64,000 nucleotides of DNA from Candidatus Aalborgicola lynettensis (GTDB taxonomy: Bacteria > Pseudomonadota > Gammaproteobacteria > Burkholderiales > Burkholderiaceae_C). Location: NCBI GenBank assembly GCA_016719405.1, contig JADJZE010000005.1, positions 62,001 to 126,000 of the forward strand. Reading direction: 5' to 3'. The position numbers were made by a program, and so were the translations under genes. The notes beneath the pieces were generated by a model. The model was not told where the DNA came from, did not search any database, and worked only from the letters and a program-made list of their open reading frames with translations. Shown here piece after piece: positions 49,373 to 57,397 of the stretch; the stretch's first letter is position 1; each line of letters begins with the position of its first letter.

Positions 49373-50992
49373 CTACGCCACCACCAACTGGTTGCGGCCT
49401 TGCCGTTTGGCAATGTAGAGCGCCTCGTCGGCAATTTTGATGGCCGTGGCCCCGCCCAGGCCGGGGGTGAACTGCGCAATGCCACCTGAGAACGTGCACG
49501 AAAACGAGGTATCGCGCACGGCGTGCTGAAACAGCGAAAAATCCACCCGAATGCGGTCAAGCAACTGATGGGCTCGCGCAGCATCGGCATCGGGCAGGAT
49601 GACCAAAAACTCTTCACCACCATAACGGCCCACGACATCGGTTTTGCGCAGGCGCTGCTTGAGCAACCAGGCCAGGCTGCGGATAACCTGGTCGCCCAGC
49701 GGGTGGCCATAACTGTCGTTGACATTCTTGAAATGATCGATATCAATCATGGCCACACACAGCGCCGTGCGCTCCGCCTCGGCGGCCTTGATCAAGGTTT
49801 CCAACCGCTGTTTGGATGTCAGGTGGTTGAGCAGCCCGGTCAGACTGTCCATGGTCATGGAGCGGCGCAGGGTGCGGTAACGGTCAATTTTGCTCTTGAC
49901 CACCGCATTCAAAATAACCGGATTGAAGGGTTTGGTCAGAAAGTGGTCACCACCCAAACGCAGTGCATCCACTTGCAGTGCGATGCTGGAGTCGCCCGAC
50001 AGGTACACCACCGGGGTGGACAAAAACTCTTCGTGCTGGCGAATGACACGCGTCACCTCCACACCGGTGCAGCCGGGCATGAACATGTCCATGAGCACCA
50101 GATCGGGCTGAAATTTGTCCAGCGCGGTCAACACCTCCTGCGGCTTGGTGATGCCCATGGACTCCAGCCCCGCCTGTTTGAGCGTGCGCTGGATGACGGC
50201 GCTGGCAGTCCTGGAGTCTTCCACCACCAGCACCCGGTACGGCGGCTCCTCCTCATGGCCACACATCTTGACGATACGCGCCATGATGACAGCCTGCGCC
50301 GTACCCTGCGTAAAACACGACTCGCAACCGGCAACCAGCGCAGCACGCAGGGTCTCAAAGTCAGATGCCAAGTTCAGGCCAATGATATTGCTGGCAGAAA
50401 AACGATTTCGCAAGGCCTTGACGCCTGCCGCATACGCTGCAGGCTCCACATCGGCCGCATCCACCAGAACAATCACCGGCTCACGGTCGGTGCTTGGCTG
50501 GTTTTGCAGCGTGCACATTTCAACCTGAATATTGAAGTACCCCGCCTGCACCGCCAGGTCCTGCCACATCGCGGGCGTCTTGGTGACAAACCAGATGGTC
50601 TTGGACGCCACCAGTTCCGCCAGCGGCTCGAAATCACCCCCTGTTTCATTGTCACCCTGCATGCGCCGATCGAGTACCGGTGGCGCATTCGCCAACAAAA
50701 AGGAATCAATGCGTGCGCCCAACTCGCCAATTTGTCGCTCCAGATTTTCGACGGCAGCAGGCGCCAGCGCGTCACCGTCCAACTGATCGAAGAGTGACAA
50801 CACCTTGTTTTCGAGAGCCTTGGCGCTCTGGTGCAGGCCGGAAAGCCCCCCGACCTCCAAAAAACCCGTAAAACTGGAAACGGTTACCGCGAACTCGACA
50901 AAGCCATCCAACCCAGCTTGGGTTTTGCAAGCTTGCCACTTGGCGAGAAAATCATCACTTTTGCGCCGGAGTTCTTCTGGGGAACAGGACAT
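49373..50992 (-). CDS. response regulator diguanylate cyclase
   Basis: A 539-aa cytoplasmic signalling protein. The N-terminus (about 1-105) resembles an HPt module (GLHQSAKALENKV). A degenerate receiver-like region follows (about 130-245), then a full receiver (253-370) with Asp302 (LMDMFMPG) and Lys354, and a GGDEF domain. The active motif is GGEEF (458-462) and the inhibitory RxxD site is RKTD (449-452), so it should make cyclic di-GMP and be product-inhibited. It stands alone, with no kinase gene nearby. Confidence 0.92.
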   Translation of the reverse strand: MSCSPEELRRKSDDFLAKWQACKTQAGLDGFVEFAVTVSSFTGFLEVGGLSGLHQSAKALENKVLSLFDQLDGDALAPAAVENLERQIGELGARIDSFLLANAPPVLDRRMQGDNETGGDFEPLAELVASKTIWFVTKTPAMWQDLAVQAGYFNIQVEMCTLQNQPSTDREPVIVLVDAADVEPAAYAAGVKALRNRFSASNIIGLNLASDFETLRAALVAGCESCFTQGTAQAVIMARIVKMCGHEEEPPYRVLVVEDSRTASAVIQRTLKQAGLESMGITKPQEVLTALDKFQPDLVLMDMFMPGCTGVEVTRVIRQHEEFLSTPVVYLSGDSSIALQVDALRLGGDHFLTKPFNPVILNAVVKSKIDRYRTLRRSMTMDSLTGLLNHLTSKQRLETLIKAAEAERTALCVAMIDIDHFKNVNDSYGHPLGDQVIRSLAWLLKQRLRKTDVVGRYGGEEFLVILPDADAARAHQLLDRIRVDFSLFQHAVRDTSFSCTFSGGIAQFTPGLGGATAIKIADEALYIAKRQGRNQLVVA

Positions 50993-51093
50993 GCGTTTCC
51001 TTGAGGCTCGTACAGCCGATGCTTCATTCTATGCGTGGTTTAGTGACTGACTGACTCCAAAATACCCCGAACATAGCGCGTTTCGCGTCGCCA

Positions 51094-51918
51094 TTACAAC
51101 GCTTTACGGCCAAGCATTCCCCCCAAACGCCTGATGAGCCACTTGGGAGTGCCGCGCGACGCGATCATGGCGGCCCGATTCACCACTCCGGGAACACAAA
51201 TCGCATCTCCCTTCATGCAGGCGGCAAATGCCATTTCGGCAACCTGCTTCACATCGCCCACCAGGAAGCCGGGCAAATGTGCCAACTTGCCGTTGGAATC
51301 CGAAGCCTGTGTGAACATGTTGGTCGCCGTAATTCCGGGGCACAGCGCAGTGACCGTCACACCCGTTGCGCGCAACTCTTCACCCAGTGATTCAGACAGC
51401 GACAACACATACGCCTTGCTGGCGGCGTAAGAGGCCAGGGTGGGAACCGGTTGAAACGCCGCAATGGACGCCACATTGAGCACCCGCCCGGCGCCGCGCT
51501 TGACCATGGACGGAACAAACGCACTGAGCATGGCGGTCAAGCCAGAGATGTTGAGATCGATAATTTGCTGGTGACTGGCGTGCGGTATTGCCGTAAAGGC
51601 CCCTTGTTCCAGCACCCCCGCGCAATTGACCAACACATCCACCACGCGCTGCTGACGCTGCAACACTGCCGCCAAATGATCGGCCGCGCCGGACTGGGAC
51701 AAGTCTGCCACTTGCACCTGTGCCTTGACGCCGTGTTGCTGCGCAAGAGTTCTGGCCAATTGCTTGAGCTTGCCTTCGCTGCGCGCGACCAATATCAAAT
51801 TGAAATGTGCTGCCGCAAAGCAATGGGCAAGGGCCTCGCCAATACCGGACGAGGCACCGGTGATAAGTGCTGTGCGAATGGCAGCTGGATCTGCAGTGAA
51901 TGGGGTGGAGTTCATCAT
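51094..51918 (-). CDS. short-chain dehydrogenase/reductase
   Basis: A 274-aa classical SDR oxidoreductase. The cofactor motif is TGASSGIGEA near the N-terminus, then NCAG, and the catalytic Ser and YAASK (Tyr-Lys) of the active site. The VARSEGKL region after the second strand favours NADPH. It is of the DltE/YqjQ-like membrane-lipid group by overall pattern, but the substrate is unknown. The start is the first ATG of the ATGATG pair; a few earlier in-frame codons are possible. Confidence 0.85.
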   Translation of the reverse strand: MMNSTPFTADPAAIRTALITGASSGIGEALAHCFAAAHFNLILVARSEGKLKQLARTLAQQHGVKAQVQVADLSQSGAADHLAAVLQRQQRVVDVLVNCAGVLEQGAFTAIPHASHQQIIDLNISGLTAMLSAFVPSMVKRGAGRVLNVASIAAFQPVPTLASYAASKAYVLSLSESLGEELRATGVTVTALCPGITATNMFTQASDSNGKLAHLPGFLVGDVKQVAEMAFAACMKGDAICVPGVVNRAAMIASRGTPKWLIRRLGGMLGRKAL

Positions 51919-52025
51919 GGTGGGTAGCGGTGTCAATCACGGTCCTTGCACAAGTCCGGCGCCAAAACGGGACGCAACTGCATCACCCCGACCAGGAGGG
52001 CAATGGTGTCCAAGTGTGTACTGTA

Positions 52026-52427
52026 TCAACCCAAAGCACGGAGAACCACACCGGGAATGCGCCGGGGCCGCAATGTGGTCGCGTCCACACAGCCCACACG
52101 CACCCAACCCTCCGCCAGCAGTGTGTCACCGCGCCAAGCTTGCTGCTCAATGCGCATGGAGGCCTGCCCGCGCTCAGCCACCTTGACACTCACAACCACC
52201 ACATCATCCAGCCGTGCCGATGCCACATAGCGCACATGCACCTCGGCCACCACAAACAACACGCCGTCGTCCGCTTGCAAAATGCCCTGCTGCACGCCCA
52301 GGCTGCGCAACCACTCGGTACGGGCGCGCTCGAAAAACTTGAGGTAGTTGGCGTAGAACACCACGCCGCCGGCATCGGTGTCTTCCCAGTAAACGCGCAA
52401 AGTGAAAGGATTGGCGAGATGTGGCAT
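52026..52427 (-). CDS. YbgC-type acyl-CoA thioesterase
   Basis: A 133-aa hotdog-fold thioesterase. The catalytic Asp lies in VYWEDTDAGGVVFYANYLKF, then FERARTEWLR, the family signature. It hydrolyses acyl-CoA esters. YbgC genes usually lie in the tol-pal operon; here it stands apart, next to tRNA-Val. Confidence 0.92.
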   Translation of the reverse strand: MPHLANPFTLRVYWEDTDAGGVVFYANYLKFFERARTEWLRSLGVQQGILQADDGVLFVVAEVHVRYVASARLDDVVVVSVKVAERGQASMRIEQQAWRGDTLLAEGWVRVGCVDATTLRPRRIPGVVLRALG

Positions 52428-52434
52428 GGCAATG

Positions 52435-52468
52435 AAAAAAGCCCTTGTTTCACATTAGAAACAAGGGC
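52435..52468 (-). terminator. terminator downstream of tRNA-Val
   Basis: An 11-bp perfect stem (GCCCTTGTTTC / GAAACAAGGGC) with a six-base loop, followed on the minus strand by six T, directly after the tRNA. Confidence 0.88.
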
Positions 52469-52476
52469 TATCCTGT

Positions 52477-52553
52477 TGGTAGGCGCGATTGGACTCGAAC
52501 CAACGACCCCCACCATGTCAAGGTGGTGCTCTAACCAGCTGAGCTACGCGCCT
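52477..52553 (-). tRNA. tRNA-Val (GAC)
   Basis: A 77-base gene with a 7-bp acceptor stem (AGGCGCG / CGCGCCT), D arm TAGCTCAGCTGGTTAGAG, an anticodon stem CCACC / GGTGG around TTGACAT, T arm with GGTTCGAGTCC and an encoded CCA end. The GAC anticodon reads GUC/GUU valine codons. A TATACT -10 box lies at 52573-52578 on the minus strand. Confidence 0.96.
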
Positions 52554-52613
52554 ACAGTATTCGAGAGGCCGAAGTATAGCAGTATTGAAAGCACGCTTTC
52601 CCAAGTTCCCAAG

Positions 52614-52680
52614 CATATGCATATGTGGGCTGTGAAAATTTTGCGTCAGTCATAATTAACGTTTACGTCAACGTCAAACA
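52614..52680 (+). promoter_or_regulatory. candidate operator region upstream of the HSD10-like gene
   Basis: A perfect 12-bp palindrome CATATGCATATG (52614-52625) is followed by AACGTTTACGTCAACGTCAA (52658-52677), which resembles MerR-type LiuR sites known upstream of acyl-CoA catabolism genes. Both lie just before a catabolic dehydrogenase gene. The assignment is tentative. Confidence 0.35.
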
Positions 52681-52703
52681 TTCCCCCTCAACTGGAGTTA
52701 TTC

Positions 52704-53462
52704 ATGGAAATTGCAGGCAAAGTATTCATTGTGACCGGCGGCGCATCGGGCTTGGGCGAAGGCACCGCACGCATGCTCACCGCCAAGGGCGGCAAAGTAG
52801 TCATTGCCGACATGCAAGTTGAGAAAGGCGAAGCCATTGCCAAAGAGCTGGGCGGCGCGTTTGTGAAGTGCGATGTCAGCCAGGAGGCCGATGGCCAGGC
52901 CGTCGTGGCCCAGGCCGTGTCCATGGGCAAGCTGATGGGTCTGGTCAATTGCGCCGGCATTGCCCCGGCAGAAAAAGTCATTGGCAAAAACGGCTGCCAC
53001 ACCTTGGCTACATTCTCCAAGTGCATCACCGTGAACCTGGTGGGCAGTTTCAACATGATTCGCCTCGCGGCAGAAGCCATGGCCAAAAACGAGCCCGAAG
53101 CCACCGGTGAGCGCGGCGCGTTGATTTCTACCGCATCGGTCGCCGCCTACGACGGCCAAATGGGCCAGGCTGCCTACAGCGCCTCCAAAGGTGGTGTGGT
53201 TGGCATGACACTGCCCATTGCCCGCGACCTGGCACGCAACGGCATTCGCAACATGACCATTGCACCCGGCATCTTCGGCACCCCCATGATGTTTGGCATG
53301 CCCCAAGAAGTGCAAGACTCACTGGCCGCAGCGGTGCCCTTCCCCTCGCGCTTGGGCACGCCGCAAGACTACGCCAAGCTGGCGATCCACATTTTCGAGA
53401 ACGACATGCTCAACGGCGAAGTGATTCGCCTAGATGGCGCCATTCGCCTGGCACCTAAGTAA
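52704..53462 (+). CDS. type II 3-hydroxyacyl-CoA dehydrogenase (HSD10-like SDR)
   Basis: A 252-aa SDR enzyme that oxidises short-chain 3-hydroxyacyl-CoA with NAD. Features are [18 protein letters not shown], the Asp in VVIADMQ that favours NAD, and YSASKGG with Tyr-Lys. The insert [19 protein letters not shown] and the ending [12 protein letters not shown] are typical of the HSD17B10 group used in isoleucine and branched-chain fatty acid breakdown. GGAG lies upstream of the ATG. Confidence 0.92.
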   Translation: MEIAGKVFIVTGGASGLGEGTARMLTAKGGKVVIADMQVEKGEAIAKELGGAFVKCDVSQEADGQAVVAQAVSMGKLMGLVNCAGIAPAEKVIGKNGCHTLATFSKCITVNLVGSFNMIRLAAEAMAKNEPEATGERGALISTASVAAYDGQMGQAAYSASKGGVVGMTLPIARDLARNGIRNMTIAPGIFGTPMMFGMPQEVQDSLAAAVPFPSRLGTPQDYAKLAIHIFENDMLNGEVIRLDGAIRLAPK

Positions 53463-53572
53463 GGCAAGGCTTCCGTACAGAGCGGAGATTCACTGGCGGG
53501 CTGGGTACGCACGGCCCAGACCAACCCCGCCGCCAACCCACAAGCGATATAGCCAGCGGTGCGCAGACCGAT

Positions 53573-54472
53573 TCAGCGATGCGCGCGAATCGACGCCACA
53601 ATACCCACCACAAACACCCCACTGGCCAGCACCTGCATAGGCTGCGGCCAATGGCCCTGCACCACAAACGCGTAGAGCAACGCAAACAGCGTTTCGCTCA
53701 CAATTAACTGCCCGCACAGGCTGGCACTCAAACGGCGGCTGGCCACACTCCAGAGCACTGTCGCCAGCCACGTTGAACCCACCCCTGTTGCTATACAAAC
53801 CATAGCGGCATTCGCTCTACCATCAAGCGCAAGCAGCACTTTTGACTCCGAACCCAGCACCGCCCACAAGGCCACAGCCGCCAGCCCCGCCCCGATACCC
53901 AGCCAGTTGGTCCACTCCGTTACCGAAACATCCGGATGGCGCTTGAGCCAGGCCGCGTTCCATACGGCAAAAGCCGTCCAGCTCAGCATGGCCAACACAG
54001 CAAAACCGATACCACGCCAGTACACCGCGCCCGCAGGCATCAGGTGCTCACCCCCATGGGGCTGTGCGCCAGCCATCAGCACGACACCCGCCACCGTGAG
54101 CAGCAAGCCGGGCAAGAGCTTGCGCCACAACAAGCCCTGCGGCTTGCCCAGCAGCATGACCCAAACGGGAATGGTGCCAATGACGAGCGTGGGCACTTCC
54201 ACACCCGCATCCCGGATGGCGAGCACCAGCAGCAAGTAGTAGCCGGAAAACCCCAACAGGCTCAAACCCAGCGCGGCGCCAAGCTGGCGCGAGGTCGGCC
54301 AACGCTGCGGCCCGCGCGCCAACCCCATTGCCAACAAGGCGGCCAGCCCGTAGCAGGCAAAGCGCCCCGCTGCCAGATCGACGGCAGTCAGGCCGGGCGC
54401 CAAATCCGGCGCAACAAACACCAAGCCCCACAGCGCACCCGCCGCCAGCCCGGCCAGAATGCCGGTCAGCAA
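53573..54472 (-). CDS. EamA/DMT-family transporter
   Basis: A 299-aa inner-membrane protein with ten membrane segments in two EamA repeats, typical of drug/metabolite exporters. No substrate can be read. The start is a TTG at 54472 preceded by GGAG at six bases, 15 bases after the stop of the upstream SDR gene; no ATG fits. A repeat copy (53790-53842) is translated within the gene as LLALDGRANAAMVCIA. Confidence 0.86.
   Translation of the reverse strand: MLTGILAGLAAGALWGLVFVAPDLAPGLTAVDLAAGRFACYGLAALLAMGLARGPQRWPTSRQLGAALGLSLLGFSGYYLLLVLAIRDAGVEVPTLVIGTIPVWVMLLGKPQGLLWRKLLPGLLLTVAGVVLMAGAQPHGGEHLMPAGAVYWRGIGFAVLAMLSWTAFAVWNAAWLKRHPDVSVTEWTNWLGIGAGLAAVALWAVLGSESKVLLALDGRANAAMVCIATGVGSTWLATVLWSVASRRLSASLCGQLIVSETLFALLYAFVVQGHWPQPMQVLASGVFVVGIVASIRAHR
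53790..53842 (+). repeat. GCTAY-N7-RTAGC repeat, copy 11 (inside the EamA gene)
   Basis: Reads GCTAT-ACAAACC-ATAGC, then GGCATTCGCTCTACCATCAA and GCGCAAGCAGC. The box is exact but the core is more diverged. The gene reads the opposite strand in the same frame as copies 3 and 5. Confidence 0.7.
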
Positions 54473-54487
54473 ACGTGCGCTCCGGCC

Positions 54488-55270
54488 TTACACACCAAAG
54501 CCGTCGTCGGCAGCAATGACCGCACCGTTGATGAAATGGCTTTGGTCGGAGCACAGCATCACCAGCAGCGCGTCCAAGTCTTTGGGTTGACCCACGCGTT
54601 TGCGCGGCAGCATCTGAATTAACTTTTGGCCGGCATCGGTTTGCCAATGGCGGTGGTTGATCTCGGTGTCGATATAGCCGGGGCAGATGGCGTTGACGTT
54701 GATGCCAAAGCGGCCCCACTCCAGCGCCATGGCCTTGGTCATTTGGATCACGGCGGCCTTGCTCATGCAATAAGCGCCAATCTGCGGCAACACCCGCAGC
54801 CCCGCCATGGACGCAATGTTGATGATGCGCCCGCCGGTGTAACTGCCCGGCGCAGACCCGGTAGCACGCGCCAGCATGCGTTTGCCCACCTCTTGCGCCA
54901 CAAAGAAAGCACCTTTGACGTTGGTGTCGAAGATGAAGTCGTAGTCGTCCGGCGACACATCCTGCAGGCGCTGCGTGGTGCTCACGCCCGAGTTGTTGAC
55001 CAGAATGTCGATGGAGCCCACCTCGGTTTCCGCATGGGCCACGGCCGACTTGATGGCGTCGTGGTCGGTCACGTCCAACTCAATCACATGGGCGTCGCCG
55101 CCCTCGGCGTCAATGGTGGCACGCAGTTCTTTGAGCCGTTCTACACGGCGACTGGCCAGCACCACAGCCGCCCCTGCCTGCGCCAGGGTTCGCGCAAACT
55201 GCGCACCCAGCCCGCTGGACGCTCCGGTGATGAAGGCCACCCGGCCCGAAAGATCAATGGTGTACGACAT
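54488..55270 (-). CDS. short-chain dehydrogenase/reductase
   Basis: A 260-aa classical SDR. Motifs are FITGASSGLGAQFAR, LVNNSGVSTTQRL, the catalytic Ser in NIASMAG and YCMSK, and NAICPGYIDTEIN. It resembles beta-oxidation or FabG-like reductases; the substrate is not certain. It lies opposite the ETF-QO gene with a shared palindromic site between them, which favours a role in fatty-acid breakdown. Confidence 0.88.
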   Translation of the reverse strand: MSYTIDLSGRVAFITGASSGLGAQFARTLAQAGAAVVLASRRVERLKELRATIDAEGGDAHVIELDVTDHDAIKSAVAHAETEVGSIDILVNNSGVSTTQRLQDVSPDDYDFIFDTNVKGAFFVAQEVGKRMLARATGSAPGSYTGGRIINIASMAGLRVLPQIGAYCMSKAAVIQMTKAMALEWGRFGINVNAICPGYIDTEINHRHWQTDAGQKLIQMLPRKRVGQPKDLDALLVMLCSDQSHFINGAVIAADDGFGV

Positions 55271-55294
55271 TTAGAGAACCTCCACGAATTCGAA

Positions 55295-55314
55295 AATAGT
55301 ACGACCGTGCTATT
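55295..55314. promoter_or_regulatory. palindromic operator between the SDR and ETF-QO genes
   Basis: AATAGTACGACCGTGCTATT is an inverted repeat with 8 of 10 paired positions. Its form AG-n-ACG-nn-CGT-n-CT is the same as the site upstream of the FadB-type gene, so one regulator may control both regions. Confidence 0.55.
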
Positions 55315-55410
55315 AATGGACAAACCGCGCATAAAATCGCAAAGTTGTCCGGCAAGCACGGGATGGTTGTTGGCAGAATCCCTAGTTCCCATTATTAAGC
55401 GAGACTCACC

Positions 55411-57102
55411 ATGACAAACGAGGAAATTCTGGCCCAGTTCGGCCCCCGTGAAGCGATGGAATACGACGTGGTCGTGGTCGGCGGTGGCCCCGCCGGTCTG
55501 TCCACCGCCATCCGCCTCAAGCAGTTGGCAGCCGAAAAAGGCACGGATGTATCGGTTGTGGTGCTGGAAAAAGGCTCCGAGCCCGGCGCGCACATTTTGT
55601 CGGGCGCCATCATGGATCCCAAGGCGCTGACGGAACTGATTCCTGACTGGAAAGCCAAGGGCGCACCGCTGAACCAGCCCGTTACCGATGATGCCTACAT
55701 TTTCCTGAGCGAAACATCGGGCACCCGGGTGCCCAATATGTTCCTGCCCCCGTTTGCACACAACGACGGCAATTACATTGTGAGCCTGGGTGCGGTCACC
55801 AAATGGCTGGCCGAGCAGGCCGAAAGCCTGGGTGTGGAAATTTTCCCCGGTTTTACTGCGGCCGAAGTGCTGTACAACGCAGACGGCTCCGTCAAAGGTG
55901 TGGCCACCGGCAACCTGGGTGTGGGCAAAGATGGCGAGCCCACCGAGAACTTCCAGATCGGCATGGAGCTGCTGGGCAAGTACACCGTGTTTGCCGAAGG
56001 CGCGCGCGGCCACCTGGGCAAACAACTGATTGCCAAATACCACCTCGATGCAGGCCGTGACCCCCAGAGTTTTGGTATTGGTATCAAAGAACTGTGGGAG
56101 ATCGACCCATCCCGCCACGAACCCGGTTTTGTCATGCACACCGCCGGCTGGCCCATGGACGAAGCCACCTACGGCGGCGCTTTCCTGTACCACCTGGAAG
56201 GCAATAAAGTTGCAATGGGCTTTGTCACCGGCTTGGGTTACACCAACCCCTACCTGAGCCCGTTTGAAGAATTCCAGCGCTGGAAGCTGCACCCCCGTGT
56301 GCGCTATTACCTGGAAAACGCCAAGGGCGAAGTCACCGCCAAGCGCCTGTCCTACGGCGCGCGCGCCATCAACGCCAGCGGCCTGTCGGCCCTGCCCAAA
56401 ACCGTGTTCCCCGGTGGTGCACTGGTGGGTTGTGATGCCGGTTACCTGAACGTGGGCCGCATCAAAGGCAGCCACGCCGCCATCAAGACCGGCATGCTGG
56501 CCGCCGAGGCGGCGTACGACGCCGTGGTGGCAGGCCGTCAACACGATGAACTGAGCGCCTACCCCGAGGCCTTCCAGGCCAGCTGGTTGCACACCGAGTT
56601 GAACAAAGACCGCAACTTCAAGAACTGGTTCAAGTACGGCCTGACCGTGGCCACCATGATGAATGGTTTCGAGCAGTTTGTGCTGCGTGGCAACATGCCC
56701 TGGACGCTGCGCCGCGACAAGCCGGACCATGCCTACCTCAAGCCTGCGGCCGAGTGCCAACCCATTGTGTACCCCAAGCCCGATGGCAAGATCACCTTTG
56801 ACCGCCTGAGCAGCGTGTTCATCAGCAACACCAACCACGCAGAAGAGCAACCGCCCCACCTGACACTCAAGGACGCCTCGGTGCCCGTGGGCATCAACCT
56901 GGCCAAATACGCCGGCCCTGAAGCCCGCTACTGCCCTGCTGGTGTGTACGAGTTCATGAAAAATGACGACGGCTCGGACCGCCTGCAAATCAACGCGCAA
57001 AACTGCGTGCACTGCAAGACCTGCGACATCAAGGACCCCACGCAAAACATCGTCTGGGTCACGCCAGAAGGTGGCGGTGGGCCGAACTACGCGGGCATGT
57101 AA
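55411..57102 (+). CDS. electron transfer flavoprotein-ubiquinone oxidoreductase
   Basis: A 563-aa membrane-associated FAD and 4Fe-4S enzyme that passes electrons from acyl-CoA dehydrogenases, via ETF, to ubiquinone. The FAD-binding motif VVVVGGGPAGLSTAIRLKQ is at the N-terminus, and the cluster cysteines lie in ARYCPAGVYEF and NCVHCKTCDIKDP near the C-terminus. It completes the beta-oxidation theme of this region. A terminator follows. Confidence 0.96.
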   Translation: MTNEEILAQFGPREAMEYDVVVVGGGPAGLSTAIRLKQLAAEKGTDVSVVVLEKGSEPGAHILSGAIMDPKALTELIPDWKAKGAPLNQPVTDDAYIFLSETSGTRVPNMFLPPFAHNDGNYIVSLGAVTKWLAEQAESLGVEIFPGFTAAEVLYNADGSVKGVATGNLGVGKDGEPTENFQIGMELLGKYTVFAEGARGHLGKQLIAKYHLDAGRDPQSFGIGIKELWEIDPSRHEPGFVMHTAGWPMDEATYGGAFLYHLEGNKVAMGFVTGLGYTNPYLSPFEEFQRWKLHPRVRYYLENAKGEVTAKRLSYGARAINASGLSALPKTVFPGGALVGCDAGYLNVGRIKGSHAAIKTGMLAAEAAYDAVVAGRQHDELSAYPEAFQASWLHTELNKDRNFKNWFKYGLTVATMMNGFEQFVLRGNMPWTLRRDKPDHAYLKPAAECQPIVYPKPDGKITFDRLSSVFISNTNHAEEQPPHLTLKDASVPVGINLAKYAGPEARYCPAGVYEFMKNDDGSDRLQINAQNCVHCKTCDIKDPTQNIVWVTPEGGGGPNYAGM

Positions 57103-57124
57103 GGTTTAACCAAACGGGCACGCG

Positions 57125-57148
57125 ACGGGGCCTTGATAGCCCCGTTTT
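57125..57148 (+). terminator. intrinsic terminator after ETF-QO
   Basis: Stem ACGGGGC / GCCCCGT with a 7-base loop followed by four T. The remaining 250 bases to 57397 hold no recognisable gene and are AT-richer than the neighbours. Confidence 0.82.
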
Positions 57149-57397
57149 GGTTGGAAAGTCTAAAAATCAGGAGGATGGATACAGAAGCAAGTGAATGGTA
57201 AATCTGGCTTTTTTGTCTGCGATGACGCCGACATCATGAAATTTACCGTGCCCGGATCCCAATGCATTAGCTGGTTGTGCGCAGCCCACATGCGACATTG
57301 GGACTTAAACATTACAAGCCAAATTCACGCTCTCCAACGCACTTCGCACTTTCATCTCAGGACGAACCCAAAGTCCCACCGCGTGAGAGAAACCCCG

